64,000 nt of DNA from SpSt-398 sp041752235 (GTDB lineage: Bacteria; Bacteroidota; Bacteroidia; Chitinophagales; Chitinophagaceae). This document shows, one piece after another, positions 17,217 to 24,540 of the stretch. The position numbers and the translations under genes are program-made. The notes below the pieces were generated by a model. It was not told the DNA's origin, searched no databases, and was given only the letters and a program-made list of their open reading frames with translations. The stretch covers positions 1-64,000 of the forward strand of contig JBGSHM010000019.1 of assembly GCA_041752235.1 (NCBI GenBank). Direction: 5' to 3'. How positions within the stretch are numbered: position 1 is the first letter of the stretch; the number at the start of each line of letters is the position of its first letter.

Positions 17217-18506
17217 ATGAACAGACATCTTTATCTGAACCCAAATGTAATTGGGTTAAAAGAATCCCCTACGCTACGCATCAATCAACGTTGTCGTGAA
17301 CTGGCCGCCCAGGGAAAGACCATTTACAAACTTGGCCTGGGGCAATCCCCATTTCCGGTTCCTGAGCCGGTGGTTAACGCCTTACGACTTTATGCGCCAC
17401 AAAAGGATTACCTGCATGTACAAGGCTTGCCGGAATTGCGTCAGGCCGTAGCGGATTTCCACCAGCAAAAAGACGGGGTTGACCGGCAGGCGGAACATGT
17501 GATCATCGGGCCCGGATCCAAAGAACTTCTTTTTCTTTTACAAATGGTTTTTGAAGGTGAGGTATTGATCCCCAGTCCAAGTTGGGTTTCCTATTTACCG
17601 CAGGCCAAAATCATTGGCAATACGGTTCATGTTCTTCACACCAAGGTGGAGGAAAACTGGAGGCTTCAACCGGAAATGTTGCAGGATTTTCTTCAATCAG
17701 GAAAAGGGAAAGGCCCCTTCCTGCTCATCCTTAATTATCCGGGTAATCCGGATGGGGTAACCTATGAAAAAGCACATCTGGAAAAGCTGGCCGGGGTGTG
17801 CCGGGAAAACGGCGTGATCATTCTTTCCGATGAGATCTACGGACAATTGCACCACGAGGGGAATCATGTTTCCCTGGCGAAATTCTATCCGGAAGGGACC
17901 ATACTAAGCTCCGGCCTTTCCAAATGGTGTGGCGCCGGAGGCTGGCGATTGGGTACCTTTTCATTTCCCGCAGATCTGCACTGGTTGATGGAAGCCATGG
18001 CGGCGGTTGCCAGTGAAACATATACCTCTGTATCTGCTCCGATTCAATATGCCGCCATTCAGGCTTTTGCCGGGGGCCGGGAAATCGAGGATTATCTCTG
18101 GCATGCCCGAAAAATTCTTTCTGCATTGGGAAAGGAAACAGCCGCACTGTTGCGAAAAGCAGGCATCCAGGTAAATGACCCCACTGGCGGGTTCTACCTT
18201 TTCCTGGATTTTACCCCGTTATCTTCTGTTCTCCATAAAAAAGAAATCCGAAATAGCGCCATGCTTTGCGAACGATTGCTGGATGAATGTGGTGTTGCCA
18301 TTCTTCCCGGACAGGATTTTAACCGTCCGCCGGAGGAACTCTCCGCCCGTTTATCGTACGTTGACTTTGATGGCGCCAAGGCCCTAAGCGCCAGTTATAC
18401 CTTCCCCCTTCACCAACCTTTACCGGATGGATTTCTGGAGCAGTATTGTTTTAAAGTACTGGAGGCCTCCCGAAAAATGGCTGCCTGGTTGCAGGAAAAT
18501 AGCTGA
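17217..18506 (+). CDS. PLP-dependent class I/II aminotransferase
   Basis: 429 residues of fold type I. The PLP Lys is Lys236 (SSGLSKWCGAGGWR), with Asn173 (NYPGNPDG), Asp205 and Tyr208 (SDEIYG) and Arg244 as cofactor ligands. The N-terminus has LGLGQSPFPVPEPV, the substrate-entry segment of this family. It transfers an amino group between an amino acid and a 2-oxo acid; the substrate is not predictable from sequence. It follows the KamA-like gene by 34 bp on the same strand, so both may act in one amino-acid or beta-amino-acid pathway. That link is inference. Cys238 next to the catalytic Lys is unusual at that position but not obviously functional. Confidence 0.88.
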   Translation: MNRHLYLNPNVIGLKESPTLRINQRCRELAAQGKTIYKLGLGQSPFPVPEPVVNALRLYAPQKDYLHVQGLPELRQAVADFHQQKDGVDRQAEHVIIGPGSKELLFLLQMVFEGEVLIPSPSWVSYLPQAKIIGNTVHVLHTKVEENWRLQPEMLQDFLQSGKGKGPFLLILNYPGNPDGVTYEKAHLEKLAGVCRENGVIILSDEIYGQLHHEGNHVSLAKFYPEGTILSSGLSKWCGAGGWRLGTFSFPADLHWLMEAMAAVASETYTSVSAPIQYAAIQAFAGGREIEDYLWHARKILSALGKETAALLRKAGIQVNDPTGGFYLFLDFTPLSSVLHKKEIRNSAMLCERLLDECGVAILPGQDFNRPPEELSARLSYVDFDGAKALSASYTFPLHQPLPDGFLEQYCFKVLEASRKMAAWLQENS

Positions 18507-18548
18507 TTCCCCAGCATGCACGCTTCCTCATCTATCAGTCAATTTCTT

Positions 18549-18556
18549 TATCTTCG
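18549..18556 (+). promoter_or_regulatory. -7-like element for sucC
   Basis: TATCTTCG (one difference from TAnnTTTG) lies 18 bp before the sucC ATG and is followed by CGGC, a common context for Bacteroidota starts. No convincing -33 element is visible. Confidence 0.35.
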
Positions 18557-18574
18557 CGGCAAATCATTTTTCGC

Positions 18575-19786
18575 ATGAACCTCCACGAATACCAGGCCAA
18601 GGAATTACTTAAGAAATACAATGTTCCGGTACAGGAAGGATTTGCCTGTGGCACCATTCACGAAGCGGAAGAAGCCTATCGCCAAATCAAGACCCAGTTT
18701 GGAAGCCCCTTTGCAGTGGTAAAAGCGCAGATCCATGCGGGTGGCCGGGGAAAAGGCAAGATCAAAGAAACGGGAGTAAACGGAGTAAAAGTGGGTAAGA
18801 ACCTGGAAGAAGTGGTGGAGTTTTCAAAAGGGATTTTGGGGGGTACGCTGGTAACCCTGCAAACCGGAGCGGCCGGAAAAGTGGTGAACAAGATCCTGGT
18901 CGCGCAGGATATGTACTACGACGGTCCAAGCGAAAGAAAAGAATACTACCTCTCCATTTTGCTTGACCGTACCAAGGGGCAGAATGTGATCATGTACAGT
19001 ACCGAAGGGGGCATGAATATCGAAGATGTGGCCCATGATACCCCTGAAAAAATATTCAAAGAATGGGTTCATCCAGGAGGTGGCCTCCTTCCCTTCCAGG
19101 CACGTAAGATCGCTTTTAACCTGGGACTGAAAGGTGAGTCTTTCAAGAATATGGTCAGGTTCGTGACCAATCTCTACAGTGCGTATGTTGGACTGGATTG
19201 CAGTATGCTTGAGATCAACCCGCTTTTCAAAGCCTCCGATGATAAGATCGTGGCAGTTGATTGTAAAATGAACCTGGATGATAATGCACTCATGCGTCAT
19301 GCCGACCTTGCGGCTCTTCGGGATGTAACGGAAGAAGACCCTACAGAAGTAGAAGCCGGACAATACAACCTGAACTTTGTGAAACTCGATGGTAACGTAG
19401 GTTGTATGGTAAATGGAGCAGGCTTGGCCATGGCTACCATGGACATGATCAAACTCAGTGGTGGCGAGCCTGCCAACTTCCTGGATGTAGGCGGTACTGC
19501 TAATGCCCAAACGGTGGAAGCAGGTTTCAAGATCATCCTGAAAGACCCCAACGTAAAGGCAATTCTCATCAATATATTCGGTGGTATCGTTCGTTGTGAC
19601 CGTGTAGCACAAGGCGTTATAGATGCCTATCAAAACATGGGAAATATCCATGTACCGATCATTGTACGCTTGCAAGGCACCAATGCCGAAGAAGCCAAAA
19701 AACTGATCGATGAAAGTGGTCTCAAGGTTCAGTCAGCCATCTTGCTGAGCGAAGCCGCCGATCTGGTAAAGAAGGCTGTAGCGTGA
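18575..19786 (+). CDS. sucC: Succinyl-CoA synthetase beta subunit (ADP-forming)
   Basis: TCA-cycle enzyme that interconverts succinyl-CoA and succinate with nucleoside triphosphate formation; works as a complex with SucD in the cytoplasm. 403 residues, normal length. The N-terminal ATP-grasp begins NLHEYQAKELLKKY; the nucleotide-binding region has KAQIHAGGRGKGK, the metal/nucleotide ligands are in LEINPLF, and the C-terminal CoA-ligase-like part has NGAGLAMATMD and GTNAEEAKKL. The alpha subunit gene is not adjacent: the next gene is a small exported protein behind a perfect palindrome. Such a separation of sucC and sucD is usual in many Bacteroidota. Confidence 0.96.
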   Translation: MNLHEYQAKELLKKYNVPVQEGFACGTIHEAEEAYRQIKTQFGSPFAVVKAQIHAGGRGKGKIKETGVNGVKVGKNLEEVVEFSKGILGGTLVTLQTGAAGKVVNKILVAQDMYYDGPSERKEYYLSILLDRTKGQNVIMYSTEGGMNIEDVAHDTPEKIFKEWVHPGGGLLPFQARKIAFNLGLKGESFKNMVRFVTNLYSAYVGLDCSMLEINPLFKASDDKIVAVDCKMNLDDNALMRHADLAALRDVTEEDPTEVEAGQYNLNFVKLDGNVGCMVNGAGLAMATMDMIKLSGGEPANFLDVGGTANAQTVEAGFKIILKDPNVKAILINIFGGIVRCDRVAQGVIDAYQNMGNIHVPIIVRLQGTNAEEAKKLIDESGLKVQSAILLSEAADLVKKAVA

Positions 19787-19794
19787 AATATTAT

Positions 19795-19872
19795 TTGACC
19801 GCCAGGTCACAAAGACAGAAAGGCCGCGAGGAATTCCTCGCGGCCTTTCTGTCTTTGTGACCTGGCGGTCAA
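19795..19872. repeat. Perfect 78-bp palindrome without loop
   Basis: Two 39-bp arms are exactly complementary with no spacer; the centre is the GAATTC at 19831-19836. It begins 8 bp after the sucC stop. The arms contain words (ACCGCCAGG, CACAAAGACAG, AAGGCCGCGAGG) related to those in the repeats near 26914, 38863 and 42784. It could act as a bidirectional terminator, but there is no T-tract and the arms are far longer than such stems need. Confidence 0.9.
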
Positions 19873-19954
19873 GTCTTCGTACAATTGTTAAGAAACAGAA
19901 AAAAAACCGAAATTGGGATTGAGCCTTTCGCCCATGCATCCATTTTTCTGAAAT

Positions 19955-20308
19955 ATGAATCATATGACCATGAAAATTCTCCTGTTTCTTAGCATACTGC
20001 TAGGCTTTGCGAATGGAATGCGTGCCCAAAAAGTGGACAGTATCTTCTTCCACCTCTACACCGACAGCCTGAAAAAAGGCACCCATAACTATATTAATAT
20101 TGATGGCAAACTGTCCAATGGCCGGTGGAGGCCCCTCTCCACGAAGGAGATCGAGTTTACGGCAAGCGGAGGAGTGTTTGCCGGAAATGAATTGTTCATC
20201 CCACTTGATTTTGCCGAAGAGAAGGTGGTAGTAAAGGCTGTATTACGGGAAAAGCCGGCGTTGTGGAGGGAGGTGACGATTTGGGTGAAACGGAAAACTG
20301 AGGATTGA
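19955..20308 (+). CDS. Small exported protein, function unknown
   Basis: 117 residues from ATG 19955 (ATG 19970 would give a tighter signal peptide). Signal peptide with h-region LLFLSILLGFA and cleavage near MRAQ, then a domain of about 90 residues that looks all-beta (KVDSIFFHLYTDSLKKG, NYINIDGKLSNGRW, EKVVVKAVLREKP). I do not recognise the family. The mature part has no cysteine. The gene is isolated: a perfect palindrome precedes it and another begins directly after its stop codon, so it is probably a single-gene transcript. Location is likely periplasm or cell surface. Confidence 0.65.
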   Translation: MNHMTMKILLFLSILLGFANGMRAQKVDSIFFHLYTDSLKKGTHNYINIDGKLSNGRWRPLSTKEIEFTASGGVFAGNELFIPLDFAEEKVVVKAVLREKPALWREVTIWVKRKTED

Positions 20309-20390
20309 AATTAGAAATAAGGAATAAAAAATAAGGAATAAGAAGGTCATCACTTTCTTATTCCTTATTTTTTATTCCTTATTTCTAATT
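20309..20390. terminator. Perfect 36-bp inverted repeat between converging genes
   Basis: Arms 20309-20344 and 20355-20390 are exactly complementary with a 10-nt loop (GGTCATCACT). Each arm is made of AAATAAGGAATAA words. It begins directly after one stop codon and ends 2 bp before the next gene's stop, so a bidirectional terminator role fits. The stem is A/T-rich, unlike standard intrinsic terminators. Confidence 0.8.
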
Positions 20391-20392
20391 CC

Positions 20393-21046
20393 TTACTTGA
20401 ATTTCTTCGCATCTTCCAAAAACTTCGCCAACCCGATATCCGTCAGCGGGTGTTTAAGCAATCCCATGATGGAGTCGAGCGGGCAGGTACACACATCGGC
20501 TCCGGCTTCTGCGCAGCGGATAATATGATTCGGGTTGCGGATGGAAGCCGCCAGAATTTCGGTCTTGAAACCCTGAACCGTATAAATGTGGGAAATTTGT
20601 TCGATCAGTTGTACCCCATCCCAGCCACTGTCATCAATACGGCCGATGAAGGGAGATACATAGGTAGCCCCTGCTTTGGCACAAAGGATGGCCTGGCCGG
20701 CAGAGAATACAAGGGTACAGTTTGTTTTGATTCCATTATCGGTAAACCATTTAATGGCTTTGATACCGTCTTTGATCATCGGAACTTTAACGACAATATT
20801 GGGGTGAAGCGCCGCTAATATTTTTCCTTCTTCAATGATCCCTTTAAAATCTGTGGAGATCACTTCGGCGCTGATGTCGCCATCTACCAATTCACAAATG
20901 GCCTTATAATGATTCATTACAGCTTCGTCGCCCTGAATCCCTTCTTTGGCCATAAGGGAGGGGTTGGTGGTTACCCCATCGAGAATACCTAATTCATTTG
21001 CTTCCTTGATCTGGGCCAGATTGGCCGTATCGATAAAAAATTTCAT
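20393..21046 (-). CDS. Transaldolase / fructose-6-phosphate aldolase family protein
   Basis: 217 residues, the short TalC/MipB type. Opens MKFFIDTANLAQIKEA with the Asp of the active site, then LDGVTTNPSLMAKEG, the Schiff-base Lys in NIVVKVPM, NCTLVFSAGQA, and SPFIGRIDDSG, with a C-terminal helix. Members either exchange dihydroxyacetone units (transaldolase) or cleave fructose-6-phosphate; the two activities are not separable here without closer alignment. Cytoplasmic, non-oxidative pentose phosphate metabolism. It ends against the perfect repeat at 20309-20390, and the SRP RNA gene lies upstream on the same strand. Confidence 0.92.
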   Translation of the reverse strand: MKFFIDTANLAQIKEANELGILDGVTTNPSLMAKEGIQGDEAVMNHYKAICELVDGDISAEVISTDFKGIIEEGKILAALHPNIVVKVPMIKDGIKAIKWFTDNGIKTNCTLVFSAGQAILCAKAGATYVSPFIGRIDDSGWDGVQLIEQISHIYTVQGFKTEILAASIRNPNHIIRCAEAGADVCTCPLDSIMGLLKHPLTDIGLAKFLEDAKKFK

Positions 21047-21064
21047 GTTGGTAAAATTAAAAAC

Positions 21065-21159
21065 GGCAGGCTACTCACATCGCACCGCTACAACCGCCTA
21101 TCCTTGCTGCCTTCCGGCCCTGGGGAGGTTCAGCAGGAGCTGGTCGTGTAAGACCTGCC
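21065..21159 (-). ncRNA. ffs: Small bacterial SRP RNA (4.5S type)
   Basis: On the minus strand the conserved apical SRP core is present (GGGCCGGAAGGCAGCAAG), with the asymmetric loop partner CAGCTCCTGCTGAACC. The ends pair as GGCAGG with CCTGCC. A T-rich stretch (GTTTTTAATTTT) follows the closing stem and serves as terminator. The length of about 95-100 nt fits the short bacterial form that lacks the Alu domain. It pairs with Ffh for co-translational membrane targeting. Exact ends are estimated from the closing stem. Confidence 0.92.
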
Positions 21160-21164
21160 GGGCG

Positions 21165-21172
21165 CGAAGATA
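21165..21172 (-). promoter_or_regulatory. -7-like element for SRP RNA
   Basis: TATCTTCG on the minus strand ends 5 bp before the predicted RNA 5' end, which is the expected spacing. It has one difference from TAnnTTTG and is the same octamer as before sucC. Confidence 0.45.
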
Positions 21173-21211
21173 GGTAATAATTTGAAAAGGATTCAGGCAA
21201 AAACGAACGAA

Positions 21212-22495
21212 TCAGCGGGCTATGGAATTGACGGTGGTAAGCCCGATCAATTCATCACTTCGCCCGCCAAACGGACGGTAGTACACCAGGGCGGTATAGC
21301 CATTTTCTGTACCCCAATAATTGCCCTCGGTGTCTTCAAAGCTGGTGGTATTTCCGGTCACCGAACGGGTGATATACCGGTAATTATAATACCCTTGTTT
21401 CAGGAAAAGAGTGGCCTCATAGATGCCCCTTTCCTCATTGAAGGTCATTTTTGAGGTGGAATCGTTGGCATAATTTGTCAATTCCCCAAACACATAAATA
21501 TCTTTTCCAACATACGACCTTCCACCAGGCGGCTGGTAGGTGAAATGGACATAAGCATAATCAGTTTGCCAGAATGGATTGAGGTTATCGGTGGTTTCGA
21601 GTGTAAAAAAGCCATTCAAATCCAGGTATTGGATATACCCTTTTCCTGACCTTTCCATATCCGGTTTGATATACACATCAGTCCGGGTGGATTGTTTATC
21701 CATCTTCCATACCCGATCACTTCTTAACCGAAGGCTGCGTAGGTCTATCCAGCGCCATTCCTGACCGGCCGGAAAAACGGTTCTGGTTTCGTCATTGTAC
21801 TCAAAATAATTACCCCGGTAAATATCCGGTCGTGAAAGGGTAACCGCTGTTGGCCATACATAATTTTGGAGGAGCACCACTTTAATATCCTGCTGATTGA
21901 ATGAATTGACCTGGTTACTGGTAGAAACGATGGTCCGCACTTTTTGATGCGAATTGTATAGCGCGCCATTAAAGGGCTGCATAACCTGAACCCCTACAGA
22001 GGTTTTGGCATCCACCACCAAAAAGCGTTTTGTAAAGACCAATTGGGTAGTATCACTGTTCAGGAAAACTTTTAACAGATAATTTCCCGAACGGGAAGGG
22101 ACACTATTCCTTTCCGGAACCTTTGCCTGGTAATTCGTGTACCGGGTAAAGGCGATCGAGGAATTTCGGTAATTATTGATCCTTGTATTTTGAAATCCCT
22201 TGATATAATCAAAGGCACTCAGGTTCACAGGTGTCCAGTCGGCATTACAGAGTTGATAGGTGTAATAATAGTTTTTAACCCCTGATTCAAGATCATCAAA
22301 GGTAAGGGTCAGCTCATCGGCGCTGTTGAGCCGGATGATCGGGTAACTGTATGGGTCACCGGTGCGGATGAGTTTGATCGCGCCTATCTGTCCCCTGAAA
22401 ACATGGTCGGGTACCTGGGCATTTGTCTTGAAGGAAAACAAAAAACCAATGGCCAGCCATACCGGCAAGGTTCGCTTAGATGAGGTCAGTTGCAT
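21212..22495 (-). CDS. Type IX secretion system plug protein (DUF5103)
   Basis: 427 residues with a signal peptide (about 1-26, ending KTNAQ). The N-terminal beta domain has RTGDPYSYPIIRLNSADELTL-type strands and the family hallmark YYTYQLCNADWTP; the C-terminal half has YVGKDIYVFGELTNY and ends with the GRSDELIGL segment. In the known T9SS translocon structure this family closes the periplasmic end of the SprA channel. It fits the T9SS cargo and helper genes at 54568-62097. The gene stands alone on the minus strand, with a divergent permease gene about 54 bp from its start. Family assignment is by motif recognition. Confidence 0.85.
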   Translation of the reverse strand: MQLTSSKRTLPVWLAIGFLFSFKTNAQVPDHVFRGQIGAIKLIRTGDPYSYPIIRLNSADELTLTFDDLESGVKNYYYTYQLCNADWTPVNLSAFDYIKGFQNTRINNYRNSSIAFTRYTNYQAKVPERNSVPSRSGNYLLKVFLNSDTTQLVFTKRFLVVDAKTSVGVQVMQPFNGALYNSHQKVRTIVSTSNQVNSFNQQDIKVVLLQNYVWPTAVTLSRPDIYRGNYFEYNDETRTVFPAGQEWRWIDLRSLRLRSDRVWKMDKQSTRTDVYIKPDMERSGKGYIQYLDLNGFFTLETTDNLNPFWQTDYAYVHFTYQPPGGRSYVGKDIYVFGELTNYANDSTSKMTFNEERGIYEATLFLKQGYYNYRYITRSVTGNTTSFEDTEGNYWGTENGYTALVYYRPFGGRSDELIGLTTVNSIAR

Positions 22496-22549
22496 TTATA
22501 TAGCAATATTATCCATTTCCCGCTTATTTTTGAAGACCAAGATCACCTA

Positions 22550-23785
22550 TTGAACGTTGCAAGCTTCATAGCCAGGCGCATCGCCTTTAACAGACAGCGG
22601 TCTTTTTCCCGTTTTATCATCCGCCTGTCTACCACCGCTACCCTGATCAGCGTAGCGGTTATGATCGTTACGCTTGCCCTGGTCAATGGGTTCCAGGAGG
22701 CTGTCAGTCAGAAGGTATTCAGCTTTTTAGGGCATGTCAGGGTACAACAACGACAACCCGGGCAGGGAAATACTTCGGAGGAATTACCCGTGAAGCAGAA
22801 TATTCGGCTTGAGGAGGCCGTAAAAAAGATCCCGGGTATCCGTTCCATCCACCCTTTTGCTACCCGGTATTCGATTTTGAGGATCAATAGCGAGATCGAA
22901 GGGGTATTGGTAAAAGGGTTTGATAAGACCTATGACACCACCCACCTGAAACCATTTCTGAAAGAAGGTCGTTTCATCCGCTTTACAGACAGCAGTTATA
23001 GCCGTGAGATCATCATTTCGGCCTATATGGCCAATCAGCTCAAGTTAAAGCTCAATGATCAGCCCATTATTTATTTTGTTAAACCGGATGGTTCGATCCG
23101 GCCGGACAAGTTGAAGGTGGTGGGTATTTTCAAAACGGGTATTGAGGAATACGACAAATCCTTTGCCATTGGGGACCTGGCATTGATCCGGCGACTCAAC
23201 GAATGGGGGCCTGAACAGATCGGTGGGTATGAAATCTATATTGATGACTACCAAAAAATGGATGCCCAGGCAGAAGAGGTCTTTACACTTTCCGCCTTCC
23301 CACAGGAGTGGGATGCCCGGGCGGTGACTGATATCTATCCGGAAATATTTGACTGGTTAAAGATCCTTGATCAAAATCGAAATATACTCATCATTGTCAT
23401 GGCAGCCGTGGCTTTGATCAATCTCGTCACCTGCCTTATCATTTTGGTGCTCGAACGATTGCGAATGATCGGTATCCTGAAATCCCTGGGCGCCAGCAAC
23501 TGGATGGTACAAAAAGTATTTCTGTTTCAATCCGCCATTATTACGGTTACAGGTATCCTGCTGGGTACTGCTGTGGCCTTGGGTTTACTCTGGTTACAGC
23601 AAAAAACCGGGTTTATCCGCCTGCAGGAGGAGTCTTATTATCTTGATTCAGCCGCGGTAAAGATCGTCTGGTGGCAGGTAGGACTCGTGGTAGGTGGAAC
23701 CTTACTGGTTAGCCTGCTGGTATTGATGATCCCTTCTCTGATAGTCAGAAGAGTGCAGCCGGTTAAAGCGATCCGCTTTCAATAA
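22550..23785 (+). CDS. ABC transporter permease of the LolE/FtsX family
   Basis: 411 residues from a TTG at 22550, which gives the family-typical opening NVASFIARRIAFNRQ; a reading from ATG 22490 would overlap the start of the divergent plug gene and adds an atypical front. One N-terminal TM (about 35-58) precedes a large periplasmic MacB-type core domain with HVRVQQR and YILRINSEIEGVLVKG-like strands. Three C-terminal TMs follow (LIIVMAAVALINLVTCLIILV, FLFQSAIITVTGILLG, VGLVVGGTLLVSLLVL). In lipoprotein sorting this family extracts lipoproteins from the inner membrane with LolD. No ATPase gene is next to it. The 3' end overlaps the converging methyltransferase gene by 23 bp. Confidence 0.88.
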   Translation: MNVASFIARRIAFNRQRSFSRFIIRLSTTATLISVAVMIVTLALVNGFQEAVSQKVFSFLGHVRVQQRQPGQGNTSEELPVKQNIRLEEAVKKIPGIRSIHPFATRYSILRINSEIEGVLVKGFDKTYDTTHLKPFLKEGRFIRFTDSSYSREIIISAYMANQLKLKLNDQPIIYFVKPDGSIRPDKLKVVGIFKTGIEEYDKSFAIGDLALIRRLNEWGPEQIGGYEIYIDDYQKMDAQAEEVFTLSAFPQEWDARAVTDIYPEIFDWLKILDQNRNILIIVMAAVALINLVTCLIILVLERLRMIGILKSLGASNWMVQKVFLFQSAIITVTGILLGTAVALGLLWLQQKTGFIRLQEESYYLDSAAVKIVWWQVGLVVGGTLLVSLLVLMIPSLIVRRVQPVKAIRFQ

Positions 23786-24512
23786 GGTGGGAAAGAAGGA
23801 TACCGGTAGCAACAGCCGCATTTAATGACTCCGCCTCTCCCAGCCTTGGAATCGTTACCCTTACTTCTGCCTTTTCCAACAAGGATAATTCCAACCCTTT
23901 GGATTCATTTCCGATCAATAAGATCCCTTCTTTTTTACGGGTAACCTGTTGAACAGGTGTGCCATTTAACACGGCGGCATAAACGGGTATTTGGTCCCAT
24001 TTCCCCAGCCAATCAAGTAACGAAACACGGTGTAAGCGCAGGCGACCCAGGCTGCCCATGGATGATTGAACGACTTTGGGGTTATACCAGTCTGCACAAT
24101 CCTCACTGCAAACCACTTGTTTTATTCCAAACCAATCAGCAATGCGAAGAATCGTTCCCATGTTTCCCGGGTCCTGGATTGTATCCAGGGCCAGTGTCCA
24201 ATGTCCTTTGGGATCAATAACACCTGACTCCTCATATTGCGCAGCAATCAATAATACCTGGTTGGGTGTGGAGAGCTGGGATATCCTTTCCAATTCTATT
24301 TCATTGACCTCCGTCAGTGGAATACCCGCATATTCAGCAGAATGTTTCTCACACCAATCTTTTACGGCATATACCTGGTGTATCTTTGTGTCAGGGTTTG
24401 TTAAAAATTCATGTACGGATTTGGGTCCCTCTACCAAAAATACCTTCTCCGCATCCCTGAATTTTTTCTGGCCTAAACTTTGGATATATTTGATCTGGTT
24501 TTTACTCAGCAT
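23763..24512 (-). CDS. TrmH-family (SpoU) RNA 2'-O-methyltransferase
   Basis: 249 residues. N-terminal RNA-binding substrate domain (KYIQSLGQKKFRDAEKVFLVEG) and C-terminal SPOUT knot with motif 1 (DTIQDPGNMGTILRIADWFG), motif 2 (LIGNESKGL) and motif 3 (SLNAAVATGILL). Uses SAM to methylate ribose in rRNA or tRNA; the target nucleotide is not predictable. The 3' end overlaps the permease gene by 23 bp in convergent orientation, and the 5' end lies only 28 bp from the divergent BamA-family gene. Confidence 0.92.
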   Translation of the reverse strand: MLSKNQIKYIQSLGQKKFRDAEKVFLVEGPKSVHEFLTNPDTKIHQVYAVKDWCEKHSAEYAGIPLTEVNEIELERISQLSTPNQVLLIAAQYEESGVIDPKGHWTLALDTIQDPGNMGTILRIADWFGIKQVVCSEDCADWYNPKVVQSSMGSLGRLRLHRVSLLDWLGKWDQIPVYAAVLNGTPVQQVTRKKEGILLIGNESKGLELSLLEKAEVRVTIPRLGEAESLNAAVATGILLSHLIESGSL

Positions 24513-24540
24513 TATAACGAATTACGATTAGCAATACAAT

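Noticed and set aside
18824..19675. A 283-codon open frame on the minus strand inside sucC
   Set aside because: It lies fully antisense to a clearly conserved gene, its translation has no recognisable domain and is rich in His, Cys and Tyr as expected from antisense codons. Treated as a shadow frame.
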